A DNA stretch of 64,000 nt from Rhyacophila brunnea (Eukaryota > Arthropoda > Insecta > Trichoptera > Rhyacophilidae): assembly GCA_022495005.1 (NCBI GenBank), contig JAGYXB010001103.1:558001-622000 (forward strand). Reading direction: 5' to 3'. Under the pieces are notes generated by a model. That model was not told the DNA's origin and did not search any database. It saw only the letters and a list, made by a program, of their open reading frames with translations. The position numbers and the translations under genes were made by a program. This document shows positions 35,369-47,664 of the stretch, in pieces (position 1 is the stretch's first letter; each line of letters opens with the position of its first letter).

Positions 35369-35434
35369 CTCCTGAAGCATAAAGTGTTAAATAAGTTAAA
35401 TCTATGACGTTTATAAATACAATATAATAAGTTA

Positions 35435-36272
35435 CAGAGAAGTCCCGTGGAGGTGGGCAGGTCATGCGTTGCATAAGGGCGGCACATTATAAAAGGTTGC
35501 GAATTTAGTAACGAATACAAAAATTACATTTTTTGAAAGCAGTGTCTGTTAACCATAAAACAGTCAATGCGGCCGCTACATTAGAATGAATCGACATCTA
35601 AGTTTAAAAGGTGATTGAAGCATTAAAGGTCCTGACTGCAGGTTTATCGTACAACCGATATTTCACGAGGGTACCTCCAAACCTGTCAACACCACAGACC
35701 TCCTTTTGCTTAAAACCACCACTGCTTGAGAGTTCGTGTAATTCTCCGTAGATAATGTGTATCTACGTCAATTCAAAGATTTATAGTGTACTTGTCTGTT
35801 TAAGACGATACATCAGTGAAACAAATAGGCGCGACGAAATTTTGGACTCGCTGGCATTCGGAGAGAGAACGTCGAGCTGGGAACACGTTAATTTGTTTCG
35901 TGATGGCGACGGGGGTGTTAATTCTTAAATCGTGTAAAGATGACTAAAAACGTTACTCATTTACTTGAAAAAGGAAACATGTCAATGAATATATTATTAT
36001 TGTTACTAATAGAACAATAAACAGAACATTAAATGGACGCATGTTGGATTTATATTACAAATTATATTTCGTTCAGAAATTTGCACCCGCGACCCGCAAT
36101 CCGCGGATCGCCTAGCCACGATCTTTTTAAACCATGCCTCAACTGAGGTATAGCCTTAAGACCTTAGACTATAGAATACTACTATATAGAATACTTAAGA
36201 CAGTCTAAATAATGAAAGGGGACATCATTCTCAGTTTGCTTAAGGGTGGCACTTAGGCCAGGGATTTCACTA
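35435..36272 (+). mobile_element. Degenerate hAT relative carrying a nested MITE
   Basis: Left part CAGAGAAGTCCCGTGGAGG and right part CAGGGATTTCACT resemble the CAGTGACGTCCC family but are eroded. A TTAA MITE (35804-36155) sits inside. Confidence 0.55.
35804..36155 (-). mobile_element. TTAA-flanked MITE, reverse copy
   Basis: TTAA at 35800-35803 and 36156-36159. Ends GACGATACATCAGTG and CAACTGAGGTATAGCC. Same family as 33956-34330 in opposite orientation. Confidence 0.8.
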
Positions 36273-36353
36273 ATCAGTTAACTAACTAAAATGTTGATTT
36301 ATCATAACAGGTAGCTAAAACATTTCATTATAAGTTGAAATAGTGTACATAAC

Positions 36354-36400
36354 CAGCGCTCGAAATGGACCGGAACGCACCGGAGCACAGTATACTCGGT
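36354..36400 (+). repeat. Fragment of the CAGCGCTCGAAAT hAT-type family
   Basis: CAGCGCTCGAAATGGACCGG followed by an ACCGGAGCAC motif, as at 59068 and (inverted) 61080-61119. Only one end is visible. Confidence 0.5.
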
Positions 36401-36858
36401 GAAAACCCAAAAACCTATTACTATCTAATTTATGACGTTTATTTGTATATAAATTATCATTAAAGTCTGCGTGAGGCCCGCAATGAGAATCTTGTCTAGG
36501 GTCCCGACTTTCCTTACTCCGCCACTGAAAATGTCAACCACCTTCATAATCAATGTATTGTAGATTAATTCTATGGAGGACAGAGCTGCAATTATATCAA
36601 CATACGGCAGTACGACGAACGATTTATCTCCCAGGGTGCACACTTAGGTTATCCAATCTTCTTATCCTTACCTCCTTACCCTGAGGTATTTTTAAATAAA
36701 TATTTCGCATGGGCGCAAACGAAAATTGTAATGACAATATTTTTTACTATCTACGTATACCTATAGGTATGTAGATAATTATTATCTTGTCCGTGACCGC
36801 TCCCTAGGCGGAGCATGGAGCATGTGGACACCAAGTGGCGTCCCGGCGTCCCCTAGGG

Positions 36859-38356
36859 CAGGGGTCGGGAAACTCTTGGACCAAAAGAGCCAAATATGAG
36901 TATCACAACGTTTAAATTTTTTTTCGAGAGCCGTACATGTGTTTTTATAAATATGATTTATTTAAGTGAATGTTATTGTTTATTTATCAAGCGAAGATGA
37001 TTTTGCGAATAAAACTAGCACAAATATAAGTTTTTTATTGTTGAAATTATAAATATAATTTCAACGAATAATTAAAACGAGTTAGATACAATTTTCACGC
37101 AGTCCTTAAAACTAATGTGAACAATGACCTTCCTTGCATTTCTTTGGAGAATTTCTGCATGTTTGACATGTAAATTTTTGAATTTCAGGCGTGACTCCAA
37201 ATTCTCATCGGTTATTTGGCTTCTCCAAATACTATTTATATTGTTCATGTTTGAAAATGATTGTTCACATACATATTATGTAGATTTGAATATGAGTTCG
37301 GAAAGCTATACCATGTATTAAAAATCGTAGTATCTACCTTATTATGTAGATCTTTTAGAGCGCGTTGTGAAATTAAATTGCATTTTTCTCTCTCCAAGTC
37401 CTCAATTTTGGTAGCAAGAACAACAAATTTGGAGCTCCATAACTCTTTGCTTGTTAAATCCATAAGTGCTCGTGTCAATATGAAATGGAGAAAAATTTTA
37501 TTTGTCGACTTTTGCAATGGGCGGATTTAAAACAACAACAATCATACATTTTTTGTAAAAAATGTGAATTGGGATTTGGCAAAGAGCCGCATGCGGCTCT
37601 TTGGCCTCTTGAGTACGGCTCTTCCACAAATGCCCTCTGCCCTATTTAGCATGGCTACGAAGAAGAAGCAAAGAAAAGCGGAAGATGAAAACCGTGAATT
37701 TAAAGTTGAATGGACCGAGACATTAGCGTTTATTCAAAACTTATATGGCCTACCGACCTGTATTATTTGTCGGGAAAAATTTACGCATAACAAGAGGTCA
37801 AATTTGGAAAGACACTTTACAGCTAAACACGCCCTGTCACGTCATTTAGCACTAAATATCATGTCGGTGATGCAAGGAAGAAGTTGAGAAACTTTAGAAG
37901 AGTCGAGAAAAATCAAGTTCTGTATTTACTTACTGAAGACAATCTTCCAACAATGTTATTATTGCAAGCTTTGTGGTTAGTAAAGACATTTCTAAGAGAG
38001 GAAATCAAGAGTAAATTGAGAAGTCGTCTTATTGATGAGAAACTGGAATTGTGCTTAAAATTAATAACAACAACATGCAAACCTGGCTTCCCAAACTATC
38101 CAAGGAGATGCAAGACCACTATTCACATTGAGTGTTTGTCAGTCATTGTCATGATTCAATTTTATGGATACCATACTTACAATTTAATTTTTATCAATAA
38201 ATAAGATCATTATTACGTGTGATATCAAGTTAATAAACATTGTAAGTACCTACATATTATATAATTTAAGATTAAGTAATTTGGCTCTCAAAAGAAATCT
38301 CAATCGTTGTACTGTTGATATTTGGCTCTGTTGACAAATGAGTTTGCCGACCACTG
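36859..38356 (+). mobile_element. Deleted hAT (ZBED/GTF2IRD2-like), perfect TSD
   Basis: Starts CAGGGGTCGGGAAACTC, ends GAGTTTGCCGACCACTG; flanked by identical octamers ccctaggg (36851-36858, 38357-38364). A near-perfect palindrome, AGAGCCGCATGCGGCTCT, lies at 37583-37600. Longer than the sister copy at 8240-9208 because 36900-37570 is extra. Confidence 0.9.
37650..38204 (+). pseudogene. Internally deleted hAT transposase, BED finger plus C-term
   Basis: First frame (37650-37887) starts [19 protein letters not shown] and contains a BED-like finger (CIICREKFTHNKRSNLERH, then F..KH). After a frame change, 37884-38204 reads LRSRLIDEKLELCLKLITTT, the family's extreme C-terminus. The RNase H-like catalytic core that should lie between them is absent. 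So this is a non-autonomous deletion derivative, transpositionally dead by itself. Confidence 0.78.
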
Positions 38357-38364
38357 CCCTAGGG

Positions 38365-39488
38365 CCTAGCTAGGCTTTAGAGAACTTGTCGCTCGGCAGC
38401 CTTCTTGCGTCTCCCTCGCATCCCGTAGTTCCGCCGTGCACATATGGATCGTATAACAGCCTTCTAAACCTAAGCCCTACTCTATACGTGTTTGAATATA
38501 AATTCATGAAATCTATTTTCTGAATTGAATGATAGGTACCCATACTGCTGTATGTACCTAATTATGTAGTAATTACACATTTTGATTTGTATGAGAGTTA
38601 CAATAATTAATGTATGCAAATTTTAAATAATAAATTGTTTGAAAGGGTAGATTTATTTGGAAAATTTAAATTATATTGTTAATTTCTTCATCGTAGGCCG
38701 TAGGGGATTCAGTGCATCGGCATCTACGACATAAACCAATAAATACTATAATATGTACTTACTTATTTCAAAAAACATAAATTAAATTATAAACTCTGTT
38801 TTAATCTTAATTAAGTACTTAACTACTTACGGAAACAATTTATAAAAACATAGACATATTATTAATAGTGTTTACAAAATCCATAAAGTAGTATAAAAAC
38901 AAAATTAATTTAGTATAATTTATATCTCAGAAATATAATAATAATCTCAATTCTAAAGCATTGATAAAGAGGTAGGTAAGTACCTATGTGATGAAAATTG
39001 AATTGGTTTCATTGAACCCAGTATCGTATTAAGGGCACCAAAGAAGGTTCTATCTTTTATAATATGCAACATCTTTGGTCAATTCCAATAATGAAAAAGA
39101 ACTGTACACAATGCATACCTATGTACTGCAACAAAACATTCGATTAACTGTCAAAATATTTCCCGCCCGATTGTCGCAGTGTGGCCAACTTCGGAGCGCA
39201 TAGCTGACAGTGCAGCGGTGAGTCAGAAAAGTCAAACGATCGATGGCCGCTTTTCCACACCCCACCCCTTCCGCTGGCTGTACGAGCGTCAGTCTTGGCA
39301 ACAGACGAACATTAATTTCACCCCCCGTTTTCCCCACTAACTTTAGTGTTGCCAAGCTAGGTTTTGTCGACCAATTAGGGATTTTAACAAAATTATGAGC
39401 TTACGAATCTTATGATAATACCTTATTATTTATTTTAGAAGTATAGAAGTCTTAGAAGTGTAGTGAAAACTCTGTGACACAAAACACC
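38365..39488. other. Intergenic; AT-rich with a GC-richer block
   Basis: 38470-39110 is AT-rich and featureless. 39150-39350 is clearly GC/CpG-richer and contains a donor-like GCG|GTGAGTC near 39210. It could be a promoter or non-coding first exon, but nothing confirms this. Confidence 0.3.
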
Positions 39489-39492
39489 TTAA

Positions 39493-39859
39493 GAGCATAC
39501 TTCAGTGAAACGGCAAATAATTTTCAACAATAGGTGGGATGAAATTTCGGACTCGTTGCCAATCGGAGAGCGATAGTGGAGCTGTAAGCACGTCAATAAT
39601 TTGTTTTGTGATGGCGTCGGAGGAATAAATTCTTAAATCGTGTAAAGATGACTAAAAAATGTTACGCATTTACTCGAAAAAGAAAACATTTCAATGAATA
39701 TATTATTATTATTACTCATAAAACAATAAACATAACATTAAATGGACGCATGTTGAATTTTTATGACAAATTATGTTTTGTTCTGTACGCGTCGTTTGCG
39801 TAATCTGCGCATCGCGTAGTCACGATCTTTTTAGACCATGCCTCAGCTGAAGTATAGCC
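39493..39859 (-). mobile_element. TTAA-flanked MITE, reverse copy
   Basis: TTAA at 39489-39492 and 39860-39863; ends GAGCATACTTCAGTG and CAGCTGAAGTATAGCC. Same family as 33956-34330. Confidence 0.82.
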
Positions 39860-39863
39860 TTAA

Positions 39864-41400
39864 TAACATTAGTTATGATGTAACCATAATATGTTATGGA
39901 ATGGAATTTAAAAGCACACTGTTGACATGAAACACATCACTGTTGGTCAAGTCAAGATCCTAAGCCGGCTCTCACATCAAAACTCACCCGCCTCCAATGT
40001 GTCGAATACGTCGATGTGACGTCTCGTTATTCACAAAACAATGTTGCCAAATGGAGCTCCGCAGATTGGTCGAATTCGACTGCTTCGAAAACATCTGCTT
40101 TTGCACTCGACAAGTTGCATGCTTCTCGGGCTCCGAGTCGAAAAAGAGCACCGCATCGAAATGTTTCGAAGGTTACGTGCGACTGTTGCTAGGTAGATCT
40201 GCGCTGTTGGACTGCCACATGATCCGGGACAGGATCCTCAATAATGAGGTCCTGCCTAAGAGGAATAAGAAGTTCCTTACCTTATATTATATTGACTTAA
40301 ATAATTTGTATTTTTTCTGATCTTGTTTCCACCACCTTGTGTGCGCGCCTGGATTAGTTAGGCCTCATTGAACCGTCCAAATGATCGCCGCGTGTTACTT
40401 CTCGCGCGTGGTAGAGGTACATGTGACCTCATTGAGCTGTCATGTGGACTGGACAAGCTCTAAGGCAGTCTAACGGTAAGAGAAATTGCATGCTGCGAAG
40501 TATTGGAAGAATGTTATGTTGTGGAAAAGGCTAGCGATACATGATTTAAACTTGACAGGGATGTAGTCATTGAAAAGAGGATAACAATAATATTAAGTAG
40601 GTATTTTATTTTTTCTCCTATCTATTTCAGGGAAATTCGGAAAAATCAACTGGCAATATTACCTAGCTTAATATTGCCAGTAGCTTTCCACAGCTGTTCG
40701 CCTCCTAGACAATTATTGTGAAAACAAAAACATTATCAATCCACTCTTCAAACAATGAAAAATATACTGTCATGGATAAGTGCATAACTAAGTAATAAAA
40801 CAATATAATTATACTGTGCATTAAAAGAAATGAATGCGGATCATAACAAAAAAGTGTTACCCAACTGTCATAATATTAATATTATAAAATAGTTGTTTTT
40901 GCTATATAAAAAGGCTTGGTTAATTTACAAAAGTGACGTAATTTAACATTATATTGTTGAATTTGGTTGTTTTATTATGAAAAATTGACAGGTCAATACG
41001 TTTTTTTGGTGAAATATCAATATTCTAAGGGTTTTCACTGTTTTCAGAAAGTATGTCAGTAGCCTAGTAAGTGCAGCACTATTGAGTTTTACCCTTATAT
41101 TATGTTTATTTACCTATCTACTGCCCTAAATCTGACGTTCTATCATATTTCTATAGTTGACCTAATTGTCAGGTTAATCTATATGTCATTACATGACACG
41201 TTATAGGGCAGTTTTAGACCTACATTAATAAAAAAGTAGATAATTATTCAATAAATAAATAAATCTTTGTCTAATAAATGTAGGTACTCTGCATTATGTA
41301 GTTTGTCATTATTAATCAATTACCGCAATTTTATATTTTCTTATAAATATATATTTTGGATGTAATAAATTAGCACCCACGGTGACCTTATTATTTGGGT
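39864..41400. other. Intergenic; one LINE-like tail repeat
   Basis: 40218-40345 (ATCCTCAATAATGAGGTCCTG, read as two short pieces; CTTGTGTGCGCGCCTG) resembles 54930-55035. Both may be 3' ends of one decayed retroelement. The rest shows no gene or element ends. Confidence 0.4.
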
Positions 41401-41791
41401 TACATGTAAATTTTACGTAAAACATTTCACCGTGGCACAGTTCGCCGTGAGCTTATACTATACGGTCTCCAATACTATTAGATTCAATATGAACATTAAT
41501 TCAATTTTCATATCTGATTTTGGCAAAATTCATGAATTCAAGAATGAAAACCTAACGTAACCTAACCTAGCCTAACAAATAATCCAGTATATCGGCTATT
41601 TTCAAAATTTGTTTGCTGCTGGCTTCATGTAAACTGACAAGAACCGTGTTTTATTTAGACATGAATTTTATGTCAGTATTATACGACCTAAAGAGGTTGA
41701 ACGGTTTTAAATATACGGCCATATATTTCCGATACAACATTTCACGGTAAAGTGCGATACGGCGAAGTGCACACGTACAAGTTTCCGAACA
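41401..41791 (+). repeat. Dispersed element with CCGTGG and CCTAAC motifs
   Basis: Begins near ACATGTAAATTTTACG, then ACATTTCACCGTGGCACAG and TTCGCCGTGAGC, a CCTAAC-rich middle, and ends ATTTCACGGTAAAGTG...CGTACAAGTTTCCG. Copies at 46838-47265 and (reverse) 55322-55740. The termini carry opposing CACCGTG/CACGGTG motifs but no long inverted repeat. No coding capacity; class unknown. Confidence 0.65.
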
Positions 41792-42228
41792 CTAATTATT
41801 AGAGCTTCAAACTCGCGCCGCTAAATGAATACATGTTGTTTTTTTTCAATATGTGTTTTATCCATTGTCCTCCTAGTAAAGCAAGCTTAATACGATAATC
41901 TCCATCATGAGGAGACAAATTTAATATGCTACTTCCCTTAATTCTGTATTTTAAATGAGTATAATTAATTTAATCATTATAACTTTTACTTTTACTTGAT
42001 AATTGGTATATTGAGGCACAGCTAAAATTCAGCAAATGAGACATCTACTTATATCAAACGTAAACAGCAAAACGTTAGTTTATTTTTCCATTGTATTTGC
42101 CCAATTTCATAAGTAAATAAAAGCTTCTTCTTTTTAAAAAAAAAAAATATAAGTAAAATTAAATAGAAGATTAGGTACGCTTTATTTAAATTATTTAATC
42201 GATTTCCCATTTTTACAACGTTTTTCAT

Positions 42229-42645
42229 AGGTCGTATTCTTATTTGTCCGGTGGTTGTTTGTCCGGTACAAATCTTGCAATCGATTTTTAACTAACTTCC
42301 CGACTAGCTAGATATTTAAAACTTTTGGAATATATCATAACACGATGCCAATGCATTTTTTAATACTTTTAGCCATCTTTAAGTAGAATTGAATTCATTT
42401 TTAGTTATTTCTGTTTTATATGAAAAGTTATTTCGATAACATTATTGGTTGCTAGGGGGTCCTATAATATATACGTGCATTACTATGGAAATCAATATGA
42501 AATGACAATTTCATTATTCAGTATTTCTATCAAGTACAATTTTTTTTTCTCGTTTAAGCTAGTCAAGTCAAGTTTATAATATGATTCAACAGAAAATTTA
42601 AAAACGTTTTATATAAAAAGTTCTTTTTATCTTGTAATTATTTCG
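42229..42645 (-). repeat. Inverted copy of the repeat at 5426-5896
   Basis: Contains GTCCGGTGGTTGTTTGTCCG, TATCAAGTACAA and GCTAGTCAAGTCAAGTTT, the complement order of 5426-5896. Two copies 36 kb apart in opposite orientation. Confidence 0.7.
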
Positions 42646-43061
42646 TATGGTTTCAGTGGGCTTGGAAGTAATAGTCTGAAAATGAATCCGTAGTTTTTGT
42701 TATAATTTGCCCATACCTACTACGTGGACTTATCGGTTTTTGGAACGTCTGAACTAAGGTATATTCCGACATTTGACGCAATGACATTACGGACATAACC
42801 TGTCGTCGTTGTGACGCATAGAAAAAGAGAACTTATGTAGGTATGTACTAAACTTGACTAATCGTGGGGGTGTCACTAGACTGGATGTACTTATACCATA
42901 TAGATCTTTTAGCTTTTACACCACAGCCTCAATTAGAAGTGTTGAAAGCGAAATAGTTATTGACCAATACAAATACAAAACTAAAATTAAAATTATACAT
43001 TTAATAATATAATTAAAATCAAATCCAACAGGAAATAATCGTCATTAATAAAATAATATTG

Positions 43062-44554
43062 TATACCTACGGTGACCATATTTCTTGAAAAAAAAATTAT
43101 AGACAAATCTGACAATAGGAAAAAAATTATGTGCGTGACAAGTAATTAGCGTTTTCTTTATATTCTCAGATGCATAGATTATAAGTCCCAACAATACTGA
43201 ATTGCATACTTATATCTATAGTGTTTAATGTAATTCATATTTTTAATACATTTCATTATATCTCAAATGGCCTGAATCTAGTAGGTATATGCATGAGATG
43301 TTTTCGATATATATATATATATATATATATTCAATATATAGAATGTTACATTCTCAAATCTTGTGTCTTATTCGTTGAATAAAAAAAAATAGTTTATTGA
43401 ATTATTAACAAGTCAAGTACGTTATAAAAAAATTAAATAATGGAGTAATCCGTGACGTCGGTTAGTAATTAAAGAATTAATTGATATCTACCTTTATTTA
43501 ATATACCTACTTACTAAAACCGATAGCCAACATTATAACGCAATTCGATAAGCATTTCATGTAACAACTACTAGTTAAAATTGTCATAATTAACTAAAAT
43601 GCCCGTAACTTAATTGGAAAAGCATACTGGCGCGAATCCAGCAGATAAGGTTCAAGTCCCGTCAGGTGTCGTATTTTTTTATACAAAATGATTTTTTATA
43701 GTGTGTATATGCGTGAGATGTTTTAAAATTACATATATTCAATATATGGAATGTTACAATCTCAAATCTTGTGTCTTATCCGTTGAATAAATAAAATACA
43801 TAGTTTATAATAATTTTCTTCTTAAAAAAGATTTTATATTGCCATTTTTTAATACTAGCACAAACTGAAAATATATAATTTATTGGTTTGCGTCTACAAT
43901 AATAGTTTTATTCTATACAAAGAATACAAAGTCACTCAACCGATGCCCGGAATGGCGCATCGGCACTCGGCACATATTAGGGGGGTATTTTTGTGCAACT
44001 CGGATAAAAAAAAACACGAAAAAACTCATTATATATAGGTACTTAATATATGAACATATTGTACTTAACTAAATTTTAAATGTGTTATATTTTCTTCTAT
44101 AAACAAGAGTTTCGTCCACTCATAATACATAAAATATGTAATCTGGTGGAGAACCAAATTTTCATGTACAATCAGAATTTATATGGATTCATATTTTAGT
44201 GAAAAATAATATGTAAATGCGATGTTTGTTGAAATACAAGCAGTACGTATGACCATATGAAAAATACATCTAATGAAGAAATCCATTTAAATGAGAAGTA
44301 TGTTATACACAAACATTGCAATGTTATGTGTAAATTATTGTTTGAATATATATTTAGTCACATACATTGGATATAGAGGGTTTCGTCACACTAAAAATTA
44401 TTTACGAGTTTAAAAAATAATTTTCTATTCTTTGAAGGAGAGAAGTGAATGACAACATAGGTTTTCGTAAATCAAATAATTAATGTAAAAGACAACGGGC
44501 TAAAATAAATGATTTATAGATGCTAATAAAGGATGTATGGTCACCGTAAGTATA
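43062..44554. mobile_element. Candidate element with GGTGACCATA termini
   Basis: TATACCTACGGTGACCATA at 43062-43080 is matched at 18 of 19 bases by its reverse complement at 44536-44554. Size about 1.5 kb; no transposase and no clear duplication outside. Encloses the direct-repeat tRNA-like element at 43281-43808. Confidence 0.5.
43281..43808 (+). mobile_element. tRNA-like element with direct terminal repeats, copy A
   Basis: A segment of about 110 bp (TATATGC.TGAGATGTTTT, ATATATTCAATATAT, GAATGTTACA, CTCAAATCTTGTGTCTTAT, CGTTGAATAAA) occurs at 43281-43396 and again at 43701-43808, same orientation. Between them is about 300 bp with TCCGTGACGTCGGTTAG and a tRNA-like block (43601-43672) with a CTGG-CGCGAAT-CCAG hairpin and a B-box-like GGTTCAAGTCC, then a T run. 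Copies B (56355) and C (57901) have the same order. Resembles a TRIM-like or circularised SINE-like retroelement; no family recognised. Confidence 0.7.
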
Positions 44555-45007
44555 GCTAATACTCTCGGAAACTAGGTGGTAATAAAACTGACAATCATTG
44601 ATGTGTATTAATAATAATATAGTCGATAATATAGGAACCTGCTAAAGTAACTAGGCAACAATTACCATTATGGAATAATAAACAAATACCTTCCTGAAGT
44701 TACGACAAAAATTTCAAGGAGTATGTGCTTCAAAAACTTAGTGAGTGAAACTAATAATTAATTAAAAATGGTGTTTAAATTAAAAATGTGAGTCCAGGCG
44801 CCATTTTTTGGCGTTCTGGCAATCGTTCTGCATGAATTGCTGCTCTTATTTGTAAGTACCAACATTTTTATAGCTTTTAGTTACGTACACGGTGAAGCGA
44901 CGCGGTGTAGAATGCGACTTATTGAGCGAGTTATGTGCTGTCAAGCATCTTCTACTTCATAATTCTCTTCATACTTCTACTTCATACTTCTTTTCATCAT
45001 ACTTCTG

Positions 45008-45181
45008 TCAAGTACACATATTGTTTTTCAATTTGTGTATGAGTCAGAGTATGGACCTAATAGGTTGAGCAAGTGGCTGACATCCATTTCTCGTAAAAAT
45101 AAAATCTGTTAATACAAACCTCCACCCTGTGGAGGCCCATATGATCCTATTAGGATCGGATATGGTCGAAGAAGAAGAAGA
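45008..45181 (+). mobile_element. tRNA-derived SINE, 5'-truncated
   Basis: Starts within the head (CAAGTACACATATTG) and runs through GGACCTAATAGGTTGAGCAA to GGATCGGATATGGTCG, ending in a GAAGAAGAAG tract in place of poly-A. Same family as 5914-6164. Confidence 0.82.
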
Positions 45182-45907
45182 ATGTGCTGTCATAGTTTGC
45201 TTAGTTTTCGATCTGTTCGAGGTACAGAACTGGTCGAAATTCTATCGTATAATATAGATAGAAGGATCAACGTGGCATAATTTTAAACTAATATAACTAA
45301 GCTCACAAAGAACTGTGCGATCATATTTTTTAAACATTTTACCTAAAATGTCAAGGAATATATTATAAATGTTTTACATCACATACCAATTTCTTTTTAG
45401 TGTAAAGGAATACAACCTAACTTAACGTAACCTAACCTAACGTTATCTTACAAAAGATTTGAGTAATTATTCGAAAAGCAATATTTCTCACATTGTTCGA
45501 CTATAATATACTTACATTGAATGTGAAACATAAACTTAACTGTATAATATGTTCATACAAATTTCATTCTTTCATCAACCCATAAATACAGTTAGTGTGG
45601 TTGAAAATTAACTCTATCAACATTGAAATAATGGTCAATGTTGCAAATCTGTGTTCATTTATTTACTACATTGTTTTTATATTCTGTAAATGTTTCTACA
45701 GCTATCCGTCAACTGTTATCATAACAATACATGTGACAGGTAATTAAAATTAATTCTATGCACTTACATTACGATAAGAGTGTTTATTGCAAAATTTTTT
45801 TCGTGTCTTTGACATATTTTGCTACCACACATACTTTTTAAAAAAAATTAACGATTTTATGATGGAATATCCTGCTGATAGAGTGATTTACGTTGTCAAT
45901 ACTCGGC

Positions 45908-46149
45908 CTGACCATGTCCGATACTAATAGGATCATATGGGCCTCCACAGAATGGAGGTTTGTATTGACAGATTTTGTTTCATTTTTAACGAGAAATGGA
46001 TGTCAGCCACTTGCTCAACATGTTAGATCCATACTCTGACTTATACACAAATTGAAAAACAATATGTATACTTGTCAGACCCAGGATTCGAACCCGAGAC
46101 CCACGACGCAATAGGCCAACGCTTAAGTCACGCGGCCATCGTGGGTGGG
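45908..46149 (-). mobile_element. tRNA-derived SINE, reverse copy
   Basis: Complement of the same family: starts GACCATGTCCGATACTAATA and ends in the tRNA-like head (CCAGGATTCGAACC, CGCGGCCATCGTGGG). Full-length apart from the poly-A tract. Confidence 0.85.
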
Positions 46150-46773
46150 GGGGGCATGGTCGGCGAAATACTCCTACACACGTAGCTACCGCAAGTTGTC
46201 GCTGGTTGCCGCAACTGTGAGCGAATCTATTCAAGAAAGCAACTTAAAAAAAACAATTTTCTAAATTTAATATTCGCCATTATTTTTGTCCATTGATCGT
46301 TTTAATCAAACTTCGCAAAAGATATCGATCTTGTCTAGTGATAGGAACGTAAATTTTCAAGATGTTATCATCTACCACATTAATAGCAACGTTATTCATA
46401 AAAAAAATCTGCACATATGCTCCGTTAGCAAGATGCATAATATATTGTAAAGCGATTACGCGTCGCGTGTCGCTTTCTCGTACCGCCCCGCTTCACTGTG
46501 TACTCAATATTGTATTCTCATATTTTCGTAGTTTGATGTTTACTTATATCATTATTAATTCCTATTGTGTTTCTTGTACAATAAATATGTAGATATTAAC
46601 AGTAAAGTTATTTCGCATTCTATTTTATATTTCGTTCCTCATTGTGTAATGTGCAACCCTTAATTTATTTATTTATTTGTCATCGACCTCTTGGGTGTTT
46701 TAATTTTTAAGTTTTAATACGTTTTAACTTTACAAGTTGGACCCGATCCCTACTAGTCAATGTTATATTTTAA
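46150..46773. other. Intergenic, nothing assigned
   Basis: 46440-46590 has a CpG-bearing stretch (TTACGCGTCGCGTGTCGC) followed by AATAAA at 46581, which could be a retroelement LTR or a 3' end, but no second LTR or coding region is visible. Confidence 0.35.
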
Positions 46774-47664
46774 CAGTGACGTCTCTAGCCAAAGTGCCGC
46801 AGACTTAGTTCAAAATTGTCTGCAAAATTTGTTGGTTAAATGTAAATTGTACGTAAAACATTTCACCGTGGCTCAGTTCGCCGTGAACTTTCTTATCGGA
46901 AAGAGATGACCGTTTACTATACGGTCTCCAATTTTATTAGATTCAATATGAACATTAATTCAATTTTCATAGCTGATTTTGGCAAAATTCATGAATTCAA
47001 GAATGAAAACCTAAACTAACCTAACTTGACCTAACAAATAATCCAGTAAGTATATCGGCTATTTTCAAAATTTGTTTTCTGCTGATTTCCTGTAAAGTGT
47101 AAACCAACAAGAACCATGTTTTATTTAGACATTAATTTTATGTCAGTATCTACTATACGACCCAAAGAGCTTGGACGGTCTTTAATATACGGTCATGTAT
47201 TTCCGATACAACATTTCACGGTGAATTTTGATACGGCGAACTATATACGTACAAGTTTCCGGACACGAAAGTACCTACATTCCTATTTTATTATTTATTT
47301 TCGTCTATTTTTACACACAAAAACACATCAAAAATCTTAAATTAACACACAATCTACTGAATATTTCCACAAAACCTACTCTCAAACAGTGGTGGTTTTA
47401 GGTACGTGGATGAGGTATGTGATGCTGACAGGCTTAGAGGCACCCTTGTAAAAAACCCTGTGCGATAACCGTCATAACAGCATGTCAATGGGTTGTCAAA
47501 ATTTTTAATGCTTTGATTATTTTTTAAACTAAGATTTCGATTGTATGCTTCATGGAAAACCGCCACTGCTCTCAAAAGTTGTGATATTCTTATCATTCGC
47601 CTCCTTTTATTATGTCACGCCCCTGTGCGAAGCATGGCCTGCCTACCCCCACGGAACGCCACTG
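46774..47664 (-). mobile_element. hAT relative (CAGTGACGTC) with nested repeat
   Basis: Left CAGTGACGTCTCTAGCCAAA and right CCTACCCCCACGG...CCACTG are the family ends in reverse orientation. Flanking octamers tattttaa/tgtattaa match at 6 of 8. 46838-47265 inside it is a copy of the 41401 repeat. Confidence 0.65.
46838..47265 (+). repeat. CCGTGG/CCTAAC dispersed element, nested copy
   Basis: Same landmarks as 41401-41791 (ACATTTCACCGTGGCTCAG, AACATTTCACGGTGAA, CGTACAAGTTTCCGGACAC), inserted in the hAT relative 46774-47664. Confidence 0.65.

Noticed and set aside
43306..43330. AT dinucleotide run as a functional element
   Set aside because: A simple microsatellite within the terminal repeat of copy A; the matching terminal segment at 43701 lacks the long run.
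45986..46234. 82-codon minus-strand frame as a protein
   Set aside because: It lies almost entirely over the reverse SINE copy at 45908-46149.
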